Part shown: positions 25,921 to 37,334 of the stretch, piece by piece
Position numbering within the stretch: position 1 is the stretch's first letter
Layout: every line of letters starts with the position of its first letter
DNA from: Trichopria drosophilae
Taxonomy: Eukaryota > Arthropoda > Insecta > Hymenoptera > Diapriidae
Direction: 5' to 3'
Assembly: GCA_030407085.1 (NCBI GenBank)
Contig: CM059586.1
Location: 100,391,501-100,455,500, forward strand
DNA length: 64,000 bases
The notes under the pieces: generated by a model
The model's database searches: none
Told to the model about the DNA's origin: nothing
The model's input: only the letters and a program-made list of their open reading frames with translations
Made by a program: the position numbers and the translations under genes

Positions 25921-26958
25921 CCCAGGTAGAAATGGGCAGAGTTAAACCCCTAGCAAGTGTTAAACCCACTACTGGTAGTCAGTATGGATTAATGGAAATG
26001 AGTCAGTACTGACAATAAACCGGCGAATAGCTAATTCAGTACTAATACCCAGTAGTGTTTGTAACAACAAACGAGCAATGTCAATAATACCGCCAAAGTA
26101 CTGCCCCAGTATGGGTAGCCAGTACTGAATTCACTGTCAAAGAAATACTGACTGACGGAGTAAAGTAGTTACTGGCTACCAATATTTGTATTAGTAAGAA
26201 CGACCGTCGGAGTATGTCAGTACCAATCTAGTACAGGTAACCAGTACTGTATTCCGTATTAAATTAATACTGACTGACGGAGAAAATCAATACTAACCCA
26301 ATACTGACTGACATAGAAAATCAGTACTAATCCGATACTGACTGACTGTAGTATCGTCGGTAAGAAACATCATCTGGCTGTCAGAGTACGCCAGTACTGT
26401 CGCAAAATTAATGACCAGGACTATTCTCAGTGTTAAATTATTACTTATTGCCAAAATAAGTTAATACTAATACACTGCTTAGTGCTAGTACTATATTATG
26501 CTATTGCATGATTATACTCCTAGTAAACATAGCAGAGGTACGACGAAATTCACCGTAAGTAGATTACTGACTTAGGACCAATTGTCAGTACTCATATTCA
26601 ACATTCAATTAGTACTGAAAGAACTGCTGTCTCACCACGATTTAGTACCCGGGTTCAATCTCGGTCGGGGAGGATATTTCTTAGAGGTTCATAGATTTAT
26701 TTGCGAGCGTTGAAATAATATAACTGTATTCCGTATAACTTAATTAACGGCACGTAAGTAATATTAAAAATCAAATTAAATATAATAATTCATCATATTT
26801 TTTAAAATTCTTTTTACAGACGGTATTGAACACCGACAATCAGTATATGTCAGTACCGAAAGGCAGTAATGGTGTAGTATTGGCAGTCAGTACTGAAACT
26901 CCTATGAACAGTACTAGGTCAGTACCATGACGGGTTTTCTTACAAATTTCTACCTGGA
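25921..26958. mobile_element. Non-autonomous DNA element with CCAGGTAGAAAT ends and TCAGTACTGA clusters
   Basis: The left end reads CCCAGGTAGAAAT, and the right end reads TCCAGGTAGAAAT on the opposite strand: 12 of 13 positions match. TA dinucleotides abut both ends (25919-25920 and 26959-26960), fitting a TA target duplication. The 1038-bp interior is packed with variants of CAGTACTGAC/GTCAGTACTG, including the perfect palindrome GTCAGTACTGAC, concentrated toward both ends. It has a tandem array (26114-26350) and a B-box-like GGGTTCAATCTCGGTCGGGG at 26651-26670. No transposase is present. Assignment to Tc1/mariner-like elements is tentative. Confidence 0.65.
26114..26350 (+). repeat. Nested tandem repeats (122-bp and 34-bp periods)
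   Basis: A unit starting GGTAGCCAGTACTG at 26114 recurs 122 bases later as GGTAACCAGTACTG (26236). Within the second copy a 34-bp unit beginning ATACTGACTGAC starts at 26267, 26301 and 26335; the last is partial. Both periods follow directly from the base positions. Confidence 0.75.
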
Positions 26959-26960
26959 TA

Positions 26961-29900
26961 TTTGGGAGAATAAAATGCATAGAATTTTACTAAATCTTAT
27001 TTTGCATACGATACTACTCTCTTGTAACTATATTTCATGAAAAGTGAACGAATCGTCCATCCTCACAATGCTTGTTATTCAAATTCTGATCAACCGTTAG
27101 TAAAGGCTATTGTATTTTAAATTTTACGTAAAATACGTGAGTGAAATACTGATGGCGTACGCCTGCATTCTCCAGCTCTTAGACACTCTGTATAAAACGG
27201 TTAAATTTACACGTCGAATAAAATCTACTCCTCATGGATTATTCTAGGGGTTACAATTTAGTACATGTCATTTTTGCATTTCAAAGACACATGATGTACT
27301 ATTTAAAAACATAGAAATTTATATGTATAGAAATATGACTCCCAACCGTTATTACGATTAAATTAATATTTAGTAGTGTTGTCGATAGTTTTACAGTTTT
27401 TTGTATTAATAATGGTATTCGTAAATGCATTCAATGTGTTTGCAAATACATTTTAAGAAAACCGTGACGTTCTTAAAGGTCAACATTAATTGGTATGCAG
27501 TTGATCTGAGTGTAAGGTCCAATAGTAAATTAAAATTCTAAAATGGAATCGAAGAATAGAAAATAGATAGGAACATGAAATGTATGACGCAGGTGGGATA
27601 TTACTACTTACGTTTGAAGCATGAGCAGTGTTTCGCTAGGGGATCATTTGTCAGCTCAAAACATTTTGGAAAAACGAAACAAAAATTCGGGATATGCAGT
27701 CTTACAGATTGTTAAACTATTGCAGAATATTCTCTTAAATTGTCTCATGAAAACATATTTTTTTCGTATTTTAATATTAAAGTTTTCAAAGAAAATCACA
27801 CCAGAAATGTCCTGTGTAAATAAATGCAATTTTGTACTGTTATTTTAAAAAATCGGAATGATACATGCAAGTTGTTATAAACATTATAAAAATATCCGCA
27901 TTTTTTATTTACAAAAAAAATTACTACGTTGTTCACAATGGAGTTGCGCCATAAACGAAGCGAATTTTTTTTCTTTGAAAAATGCATATGTCATCTTTGA
28001 TTTTTTACACATTTTAACTGTTCACATTTTAAAAAGTTCAATTTCATCATAAAGTTATCCACTAACAATTCGTGAATTTCATGTATTTCGACCCAAATTT
28101 CTGCCCAAATAAAACCAATAGAATTTTATGGTAATGGGATAGGTTAGTAGCACTAATTAATATTTTGGCATTTTCATAAGTGAATTATCAATGTAGTTTT
28201 TAGAATATAGTTAAACTTAGAGAGAGATACTATACAAAGCTGATCTACGCAGTCGTCACTGACGAGAAGATAATTTTTATTTGTTTTTCTACTATTCATG
28301 TCCGTTTGCAAAATTTTTACATCATCTATAATTCATACTTTTTATTGCTACATCACTGCCTCTATTTTATATTTTGTAAAAGAATAAAAAATTATACTCG
28401 TCGGACTGAAACAACACCGTAGAGAAAAAAAGTTTGAAAATAATGACTGCTAATCTGGGCAAACAAAATTGAGTTATCAAAATTTGATATTAAAGTTGAA
28501 CAGTGGAATAACACTCTGTTTTTGGAGCAAATATTCTTTAAATTACAACATTTTTTAATATTTATTATATTTGTTGTTAATAACAGAAAAATTGTGAAAC
28601 ATATACCGAACTTTCCAAAAGAGACATTGTTTTTTAAGAATGCAGTATGTAAAAAAATGATACGTTTTATTAACCGCGAAAAAATAAACAATTCAACACG
28701 TCATCACGAGTTTGTTAAAATTCGCTACGTGCATTGAATGCAGCCTCACTCGCTACGGGAGGAGGTCGAATTCTAAGCAAACTTCATTATCTCATACGGG
28801 GCGTTAACTTTTTCTTGAAATGATTAAACGTCATTACATTTAAACATTAAGAACCTATATTTTAAGTAACTAAATTCAATTATCATGAACTAGATAAAGT
28901 TAGAATATTTGAAGAGTGAAGGAATAAGGTACGGTTGCAGAATGCGAAGCTGGAGCAGGAATTACGAGAAAGAAAGATTGTTTTTTTATTTAATTTGATT
29001 TTCGTTATTTCTGTAAAATTTCCGCAATCAACTGACGTATTATAATTTCCTGTTTTATTTAAAATACATCAGTCCAAATAGAATGAAATCTAATGGTTGC
29101 ATTGCCTTATATCAATCAATGTTTTCAAAATATTTTTAAATAATTCATACATTGAATGAAGATACAATATGCAACTATTATTTCATTTATTTGCTGAGAT
29201 TTTCAAAAATATTCAAAACATTTCAATTACGGTAATGACGGAAATTTGTTATAAATTTTGTATTTAAACAAAAGTCTAAGTACCGAACTTGATTTTCTAA
29301 TCACCGTGACCTAACGATTGGAAATTAACTATAAAAAAGAAACTCTGTGAATCCTTTACATAGTTCAAAATTACACAGCAATTGCATATTCTAACTACAA
29401 TAAAGTGAACTATAATAACAATTTTTAAATTTAAAATTTATGTATATTAATTTTGATGCCAATGGTCGAAATTCATAGCCAATTCTTATAATTTAAGGAA
29501 TACTCTTTACAGCCGGATAACTACTAAATAAATACTACATGTTATTGGAAAAGTGATATTGTTTACTTTAAATTTGTTCATTCTAAAGTAACGATATAAA
29601 CGGTTTTATTACAAGATTTGAATGTATCACATACGTGTCAATATATTAAACGATTTTAATAAAGTTATCAAAGGAATTTTACTTATGTTCATAAGCGTTC
29701 ACGTGCATTACGTATTTTGTACACCCTACGTTAAGTTTCAAACTAGATGTTTATTATAAAGTAGAGTTCTTATTAAATACTAAGCAATTTAATTAAATAC
29801 AATAGACGTTACATTAAGCGATAATATTTAGTAACTTAACTAAAAGCTTATAACGAGCGACTAAATAACAAATTCGATACATCCACGTCCATCATAAATG

Positions 29901-30359
29901 CAAAAATAAACTAGTGTTGGCGTGGTGCCTGGCTCGCTTCGCTCGCTCAGAAACTTCGACCCAGTGGAGAGTCGGCTATTCCTTAAGACTCGTTTGTTTA
30001 CTAACAGCTTTCAATTATATTATAAAATTATATTGATATTTGGGGGTCCAATCATATTTAGGTCCAAGTGGCTTCGATAGATGTGTTACAACAATATAGT
30101 GTTTCTTATATGTATGAAAATTGAAAATGAGCATTTTCAAAACTTCGATCACGTCGACAGGCCATCCGAAGTATTAATAAATAAAAGTTGCAAAACACTT
30201 ACTTCATGCACTTGCATTCTAATAGACTATTCGATGCATATTACATGTTTACTGTGTTTTACTAATTACTGTCTGTATTATTATGATATTATATATATGC
30301 AATATATATACATATAATTCTTCAAAGATATCTTGAAAGTGTCGAAAAGATCTATGACG
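26961..30359. other. AT-rich non-coding stretch
   Basis: No gene, RNA or bounded repeat is recognised. Translations of the open frames here are phenylalanine-, lysine- and isoleucine-rich, as expected from A/T-rich noncoding DNA. A GCTCGCTTCGCTCGCTC motif lies near 29930. Confidence 0.45.
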
Positions 30360-30387
30360 GATATCTTATAGATCTCTATAAGACATC
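30360..30387. repeat. 28-bp near-perfect palindrome
   Basis: CTTATAGA and TCTATAAG flank a two-base centre (30365-30382). The symmetry extends to 13-bp arms with one mismatch (GATAT against ACATC). Confidence 0.7.
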
Positions 30388-30419
30388 TTTTACATATATC
30401 GAAATAGTTATTTTCGTAT

Positions 30420-30523
30420 CAAGGGCGTAAAAGAACTTTGCGCCCGTAGGTGGTCACCGCGCCCGAGGAGCTGGCAAAGACTACCCCTGGGGGGTAGGGG
30501 GTTGAAACGTCGAAATTTGATGA
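30420..30523 (+). repeat. Left part of the older repeat interrupted by the foldback element
   Basis: The last 20 or so bases before the insertion (GAAACGTCGAAATTTGATGA) match the copy at 32616-32644. The sequence farther left is GC-rich, with CCCCTGGGGGGTAGGGG at 30484-30500. The final nine bases (30515-30523) are the target duplication. Confidence 0.6.
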
Positions 30524-30589
30524 ATGACCCTGAAGTTAGCGGCCGATTCCAGCGGCCGATTCGTGGGAGCGCCGGCCACCAGCGGTTCT

Positions 30590-31680
30590 CAATTTTAAAA
30601 GTTGAAAAACGTTTTGTGCTACGGTCGCTTCGTACGATTTTGATTCCTAACATTGTTGACAGCCTATATAAAAAATTCCAATCTCCCCTGACTCTGCCGA
30701 GGCAGTAAAATGGGGAAAAGTTACCCCAAATCTCTATAACAGCCGATTTCGAAATTTTAAGTCTTGAAAAACGTTGTGCCACGGCCGCTGGGTATGATTT
30801 TGATTCCTGACAGTGTTGGCAGCCTACATAAAAAATTCCAACCTCCCCTGACCCCTCCGAGGCAGTAAAATGGGGAAAAGTTACCCCAAATCACTATAAC
30901 ACCCGATTTCGAAATTTTTAGACTTGAAAATCGTTTTGTGCCACGGCCGCTGGGTATGATTGTGATTCCTGACATTGTTGGCAGCCTACATAAAAAATTC
31001 CAACCTCCCCTGACCCCGCCGAGGTAGTAAAATTGGGAAAAGTTGCCCCAAATCTCTATAACACCCGATTTCGAAATTTTAAGTCTTGAGAAACGTTGTG
31101 CCACGGCCGCTGGGAATGATTTTGATTCGTGACATTCTTGGCCGCCTACATAAATAATTCCAACCTCCCCTGACCCCGCCGAGGTAGTAAAATTGGGAAA
31201 AGTTGCCCCAAATCTCTGTAACACCCGATTTCGAAATTTTAAGTCTTGAAAAACGTTTTGTGCCACGGCCGCTGGATATGATTTTGATTCCTGACATTGT
31301 TGGCAGCCTACATACAAAAATCCAACCACCCCTGACCCCGCCGAGGCAGTAAAACGGGGAAAAGTTACCCCAAATCACTATAACAGCCGATTTCGAAATT
31401 TTAAGACTTGAAAAACGTTTTGTGCCACGGGCGCTTCATACGCTTTTGATTCCTGACATTGTTGGCAGCCTACATAAAAAATTCCAACCTCCCCTTACCC
31501 AGCCGAGGTAGTAAAATTGGGAAAAGTTGCCCCAAATCTCTATAACAGCCGATTTCGGAATTTTGAAAGCGGAAAAACGTTTTGTGCCACAGACGCTTCA
31601 TACGATTTTGATTCCTGACATTGTTGGCAACCTGCATCAAAATTTACATATATAATATCCCCTGACCCCGCCGAGATAGG
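30590..31680 (-). repeat. Left-arm tandem array, seven units of about 162 bp
   Basis: The landmark TGATTCCTGACATTG (with variants) starts at 30641, 30801, 30962, 31123, 31285, 31447 and 31609, giving steps of 160, 161, 161, 162, 162 and 162. Units two and four share a three-base loss (ACGTTGTG for ACGTTTTGTG), showing that blocks of units were duplicated together. The minus-strand frames at 30757-31329 and 31079-31378 are by-products of this array. Confidence 0.9.
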
Positions 31681-31689
31681 TAAAATGGG

Positions 31690-32100
31690 GAAAATTTTAT
31701 GTAGGCTGCTAACAATGTCAGGAACTAAAATCATAACCAGCGGCCGTGGCACAAAACGTTTTTCAAGTCCTAAAATTTCGAAATCGGCTGTAATAGAGAT
31801 TTGGGTCAACTTTTCCCAATTTTACTACCTCGGCGGGGTCAGGGGAGGTTGGAATTTTGTATGTAGGTTGCCAACAATGTCAGGAATCAAAATGATACCC
31901 AGCGGCCGTGGCACAAAACGATTTTCAAGTCTAAAAATTTCGAAATCGGGTGTTATAGTGATTTGGGGTAACTTTTCCCCATTTTACTGCCTCGGCGGGG
32001 TCAGGGGAGATTGGAATTTTTTATATAGGCTGTCAACAATGTCAGGAATCAAAATCGTACGAAGCGACCGTAGCACAAAACGTTTTTCAACTTTTAACAT
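31690..32100 (+). repeat. Right-arm tandem array, three inverted units
   Basis: The inverted landmark GTCAGGAATCA ends at 31727 (variant), 31889 and 32051, exactly 162 bases apart each time. The second unit from the right edge shares the private variant TTTTTAGACTTGAAAATCG with the third unit of the left arm. The arms have therefore gained or lost units since they were identical. The plus-strand frame at 31685-32209 is an artefact. Confidence 0.9.
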
Positions 32101-32168
32101 TGAGAACCGCTGGTGGCCGGCGCTCCCACGAATCGGCCGCTGGAATCGGCCGCTAACTTCAGGGTCAT

Positions 32169-32395
32169 ATTTGATGAAAAACAATAGGGTAATTTTTTTG
32201 CCGCGATGACCAAATTCAATACTTTTTCAGACAATAGTCATAAACATTTTAAACCAGTTTTTATGGCATTATCGTTGACTTTAGGAAGAAAATGCATAAA
32301 TCCTTTTTTGTAGAGAATTTCATGCTCTATCTTTTTTGTTTGAAACATTTTTTAATAAAATTTGTATATTTCAAAATAAATGCAAAAAACTACAA
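32169..32395 (+). repeat. Right part of the older interrupted repeat
   Basis: From the target duplication onward, TGATGAAAAACAATAGGGTAA and then GACCAAATTCAATACTT match the copy at 32636-32695 with few differences. Farther right the similarity fades. Confidence 0.6.
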
Positions 32396-32730
32396 AGAAA
32401 CTTAATTGGGGCTAATTTTTTTTAGTAATGGACCGGTGGATCTGCCCCAAAATCTAATCAGATCTAAGTTATGCCAAGACGCGTATTTTAAAAAAAAATT
32501 TATGTCAATACGCTTATCCGTTCACGAGTTATCGCGAGACAAAAAAACGGGACGTACAGACGTACGTACGTACAAGATCACGGACACAAATTTTTTTATT
32601 GTTGATTTGGGTTCCTTAGGGTCTGAAACGTCGACATTTGATGAAAAACTATAGGGTAATTTTTATGTCCGAAGTGACCAAATTCAATACTTCGTCCAGA
32701 CTTAGTCTGGGTCGAAGTAATAAAAAAAAT
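32396..32730 (+). repeat. Second copy of the host repeat, with an uninterrupted target
   Basis: GAAACGTCGACATTTGATGA at 32625-32644 continues directly into AAAACTATAGGGTAATTTT, the junction that the foldback element splits in the first copy. The segment also contains CCGTTCACGAGTTATCGCGAG and a GTAC-rich stretch near 32560, reminiscent of widespread insect transposon tails. It ends in a hairpin (ACTTCGTCCAGAC ... GTCTGGGTCGAAGT, 32690-32718). An 82-residue frame (32406-32654) lies inside it and is not supported as a gene. Confidence 0.6.
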
Positions 32731-35700
32731 CATATTTTACTTAATTTTTAAAAATATCAAATATTTACTTTTCTCTCAAATTTGCACGTAGTAAATTGAT
32801 TGGAAAGTGGGATGTTTACCTTTTACTACTGCAGAAATGTGTCACATGAAGAGAAAAAAATGTCTGTTCCTTGTGTGTCAAAGTAGAACTCTGCATAGAT
32901 GGGGTTGGGTTAACTCCTTTGTGATTTTCGCCAAATACGGCATCAAAGCCGAATCAAGGTGCTGTGTCAGCAATTGCAAATGTATCTACTACACTACCCT
33001 ACATATTACACAGGAATATTGTAATACAGCGATCAACCGCTGAGTACGTAAATATTCAGAAGCTTGTCGATACTCCCTGCACATTGTAATGTCAGGTAAC
33101 GGCTATAATTATAGCCGAACTAATTACACAGTTTGCTTGGCAATTTTTTAATCGTACGCGTTACCTGTATTATACATTACCCGTTTGTTGGTACATGTAA
33201 CCCAATCGTATACAACCTATGTGTATTGAGTCAACGTTGATCGCCTTGAACGCACAATGTATTGACATTACCAAGCATAGTTTCTGCTACATGAGTATTT
33301 ACAAAAGATCTCTATGTTAAGAAATAAATTTGCTCGAAAAACGGACATGACATAATCATTACAATAGATGAGAATTATTAAGTAAAAATATAAAAGGTGG
33401 CTTTAATTTGTTTATTTTTAGCTACTGTAAGGTATTTTTATAGTAAGGAATGGAACGAAAATAAATCTCAATATTTACCTTTAGACGACGAGGATTTACT
33501 ATCCTTCGGTTTCTTCAGAAAGTGCATCTGAGATGCTGAAACTATCATGGGTAAAATGTCAACCATATATATTTACGAGTGTTCCAATTTTGAAAAATCC
33601 AACTGTTTCACTCATAATTGGCTAACAAATCAATTGTCTTCTGATTCATTCACATCCTAAAAAAATTGGTTTAAATCATCTAGAAATATAACTCATTAAG
33701 TCATATTTTTAGTTAATTTATCAAATCACAATGTGCATACACTATTGAATTTTGTGCAAATATAAATAATTTATCACCGCATTAGTTTCAAATCAATTGT
33801 AATAAGTAAATCTTGTTACTTTGCAGAAACTTAAAAACACTAACGCCTAAGAGAATTCGAGAACATTCATAAAGATTTAAATTTCTTACGTTAAAGAAAT
33901 GGCTTCGCTTAAAATGATTTTCGTACAAAATCGTTTAATGAAGGCAAATGGAAAACGTCTCATGCATAAAATAGCGATGAATCTGAGAATTTCTTCGAAA
34001 TACTTATATCGTCAGGAATAACTACTAGTTCGTAAAATATCATTTGTAAGGAAGAGTTGCAATTTAAGCGTGACATATATAGAGATGAGGAGATTGAAAG
34101 TATATAACATTTCTGCTAGTCCTTTCATAAGCTTCTTACTTTATTAAAGAGTAGAAGAAGAAAACTCAGTAGTATTAAAGCAAGCTGTAGATCAGACAAG
34201 AAATAAAATCTTAAATTCTACACTTTGTTAATATCTGAGATTATAAATTGCACCATCTCGTCATTAAGCGTGGAAATGAACTCTCCTATAGTAGGGAATC
34301 GTTTTTTATACCTTTTCTAGAGAATGCAATTTTAATTTTGAATATTCTTTTCATTTTGGGCGAATAAATAATGTGAAAGAAAATAATTATTCACTACAAT
34401 TTAAATAGAAGAATTTTTAAAGAATAGTTCCTGTTACAAAATTAGGGGAGATAATGATGACAATTATTACAGTAAATATCAGGGAAAGACAACAAAAAAT
34501 TGAACCAAACTTGAAAAAATTTAAATACAAAAAAAAAATGATCGAGTAACTTTTTTCTACTTATTTTTTATAAAGTTTAGTAACTTTTTCTTTATTACAA
34601 TCATAGCTTGTCGGGCTCTTTTATCTTATTATGTCGTATTCTTTTCTATTAGGGTTTGCACACATTGTTTCTTTGTAGCTTGTTTTATGATTATTTTCAT
34701 TTTTTCCTTTTCATTTTCCGTTATCTCTTTATCATCATCAATTTTCTTCTTTCTGCTTCCCTTCGTTCCTGCTTTATCATAGTTTTCATTGTATGGCCGT
34801 AATATAGTTTCTATTCTGTTACGGAGACTTCACTTACTTCTCCAAGCACCAGTTTCCTATTTTGAAATTTAATTTAGTTTTATACCTACTTTATCTGAAT
34901 GTTACGATATTGCCAATGGCAAGTGGAATAATTTAATTAAGAATATTATACTTTATTATAGGCTTAGTAAGTTCACAACTAAAAAAATATTTCATAATAG
35001 TCTCTAAACGTACCATTCTACATTGGAGGAAATATAATTTAGAAAAAGTTACAAAAATATTCACATTTAATCATTTCAAAACAAAATAGACAACATAAAC
35101 AGTAGACATATACCAGATGAAAGTTCACGAAGTAAGGTACGATGAAGGTAAAAGACACTTCCTACGTAGGTATGAGTACACAAACCCGAATGTTATTTTA
35201 ACTCGTTCTTTGTGTTGATTTCTGAAACGTTGTATGACGATTTTATGATTATACGAAAATAATCGTTTGCTGAAAATTGAAATTGAATAAATAAATCTAA
35301 AGTGAATTTTTCATCATTAAATTGAAGTTTATTTCATTTAAGTTCCATAATGAAATCTCTTGATGCAGCAAATTTAATTTCTTTTTGCATGAAAATGATC
35401 GCTCAATGAGTTTATGTACAAATTACTTGTATCTGAAAACCTTACAATTCATTTATCGCTTGTAAAGTTTATAAAAAATGGATATTAATTACCGACTATA
35501 ATCTTTTAAAAATTTCGTTAATTGTCCCCAATTAATTACTCGCTATCTTATAAAATTAAAAATATGTGGTACAAAAATATTGGAGCTGCCATTACTTTTA
35601 GTTATTTTTTATTGAGATTGTTTTCAATGTTGAATTTTATTTCGTTCGTAATATTGCACTAACCTACAAGATTTTTATCAAGTAACTACATTTTGAACGA

Positions 35701-37332
35701 TTGTTCTGCACTGAATTAAAACTCGTGGTCCGAGTATCTTATTCGTCAATGGGTTCCGAGATAAACAAATAAATTTTTTTTAAAATAATGAAATAATTTC
35801 AAATTTGTGTTCAAAAATGTCGTTTTTGTTCTTTTAGGTTAGGATATGTCGGATATTTCGGATTTAGATTCAGCGCGCCAAAAACCCCTTGAACAATATA
35901 TTCTGGTTTGTGGGTCAGAGGGTCGGCCTGTATAATTAATGTTATAATGAACAACTTTGATTTTTTTTTAATTTTAACCGAAATTATTGCAGTTTTGTAA
36001 GACATTTACTACTTTACCATTTAAAATCCTCAACTCTAATGAGTAAAAAAAGGTAATTCCCTATATTAAGTCGTAAATTATGCAAGACAGTATTTAAACA
36101 TGACTTCCAGCATACCTTTATAATCTTCCGTTAAATTTAACTAATTTAGTTAAACAATGACACAAGTCAACAAGTTTTTGTTGTTGGGAAGCTATAGCTC
36201 ATTTCCACAAGTAATTTTGTGCATAGAATCCGAATCCGAGATCAGAACCGTCCATCACGTCAAAACTTTGAGATATTTCACTTATGTATTCGAAAATAAA
36301 GATTAAATTTAGTACTCAAAAATACTAAGCCTAGGCAACCACAAAGGAAGTTAGCAAAGCATGTGTGCAATGTAGATTTTCCGTAAATGAATTGTCATTT
36401 GTTGACAATGAATGCTGACCAGGGCGTATATCAATGAGAAATAATATCTGATACTACTTCCCGACATGTACATACACGATATTGGTACGTGATCATTTTG
36501 CAGATTATAGTATTTTATGAGTAAAAGGTTATGTCGTGACAGAAACGGATTCTAAAGTCGATCTATCACCTTTCTTTCTATCCTGCTTTAACCCTAAAAA
36601 ATGAGCTATTTCTTTACTGCATTAAATAGAATCATAATTATTTGAACTAATATATCAGCTCTACTTTAATATCAAGTAATATGGGGTGTGATTTCAATGC
36701 CACTTAAGTATTCGTTTCTAACTAAAAGTTTACGGACCAAATAGGACATGTGCCAAGATCATCGATGATACTAGACCTACGAGCAATCAGTACGAGTCCG
36801 TAAGACATTACAAGAAACTAACATTATGTGCTTCTTATGTTATTTTATTTTTTTCAACATTATTTCACCCAAGGTTAGAAACTTGTCTAACCAATTCCGG
36901 ATTATTTGTATTTTTTTTGTTTCAAAAAATGTTCAGCTGATTCGGTGGTAAAATTACGATTTATTGGATTGTTATTTAAGAAATATAATTTTAACGTAGG
37001 ATGGATTCAAAAATTAATATAGTTAACGGCTTACACCTACAAATCGCATTAGATGTTAAAATGCTTTAGTTTGAAAATTTCTAAACATTTCTTACCTTGT
37101 ATTGTAATCGTTCGGATTCTCAAAACGCTAGGCTTGTCAAAACATTTATAATCTCAACTAGTAACGAAAAAAGGTAAAAGGAAGAAAGATAAAAAGAAAA
37201 ATTATATTCATAACTATAAAGTTAATAAAATTTCAATTTGACACTTACTTGGAACGGACTGATATATGAATATGATTTGTTAGCATGCAATTATAATAAA
37301 TCTAAACAAGAAAGAAAAAGGCAAATAATATA
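32731..37332. other. AT-rich non-coding stretch
   Basis: No gene, RNA or bounded repeat is recognised over 4.6 kb. The few open frames (32807-33043, 35811-36005) show no domain. Confidence 0.45.
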
Positions 37333-37334
37333 TA

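Larger units (their letters stand above)
30524..32168. mobile_element. Foldback (FB-like) transposon with 9-bp target duplication
   Basis: The 1645-bp element begins ATGACCCTGAAGTTAGC and ends with its exact reverse complement. It is bounded by perfect ATTTGATGA duplications (30515-30523 and 32169-32177). The outer roughly 215 bp of the two arms differ at only about five positions, implying a recent insertion. After a GC-rich cap holding a 13-bp direct repeat (AGCGGCCGATTCC), each arm consists of tandem units of 160-162 bp: seven in the left arm and three inverted in the right, meeting around 31650-31700. No transposase is encoded. Nine-base duplications and tandem-repeat arms fit Drosophila-type foldback or Mutator-like elements; the exact superfamily is unproven. 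Long open frames in it come from the unit length. Confidence 0.9.

Noticed and set aside
25483..25945. Overlapping 127- and 134-codon frames on opposite strands
   Set aside because: Neither has a recognisable domain, they contradict each other, and the plus frame runs into the end of a mobile element.
30408..32209. Long open frames (99-190 codons) on both strands
   Set aside because: They translate the tandem units of a foldback element. The same peptide repeats appear from both arms, and the openness follows from a unit length divisible by three.
32406..32654. 82-codon frame
   Set aside because: It lies entirely within the copy of a dispersed repeat that also forms the foldback target.
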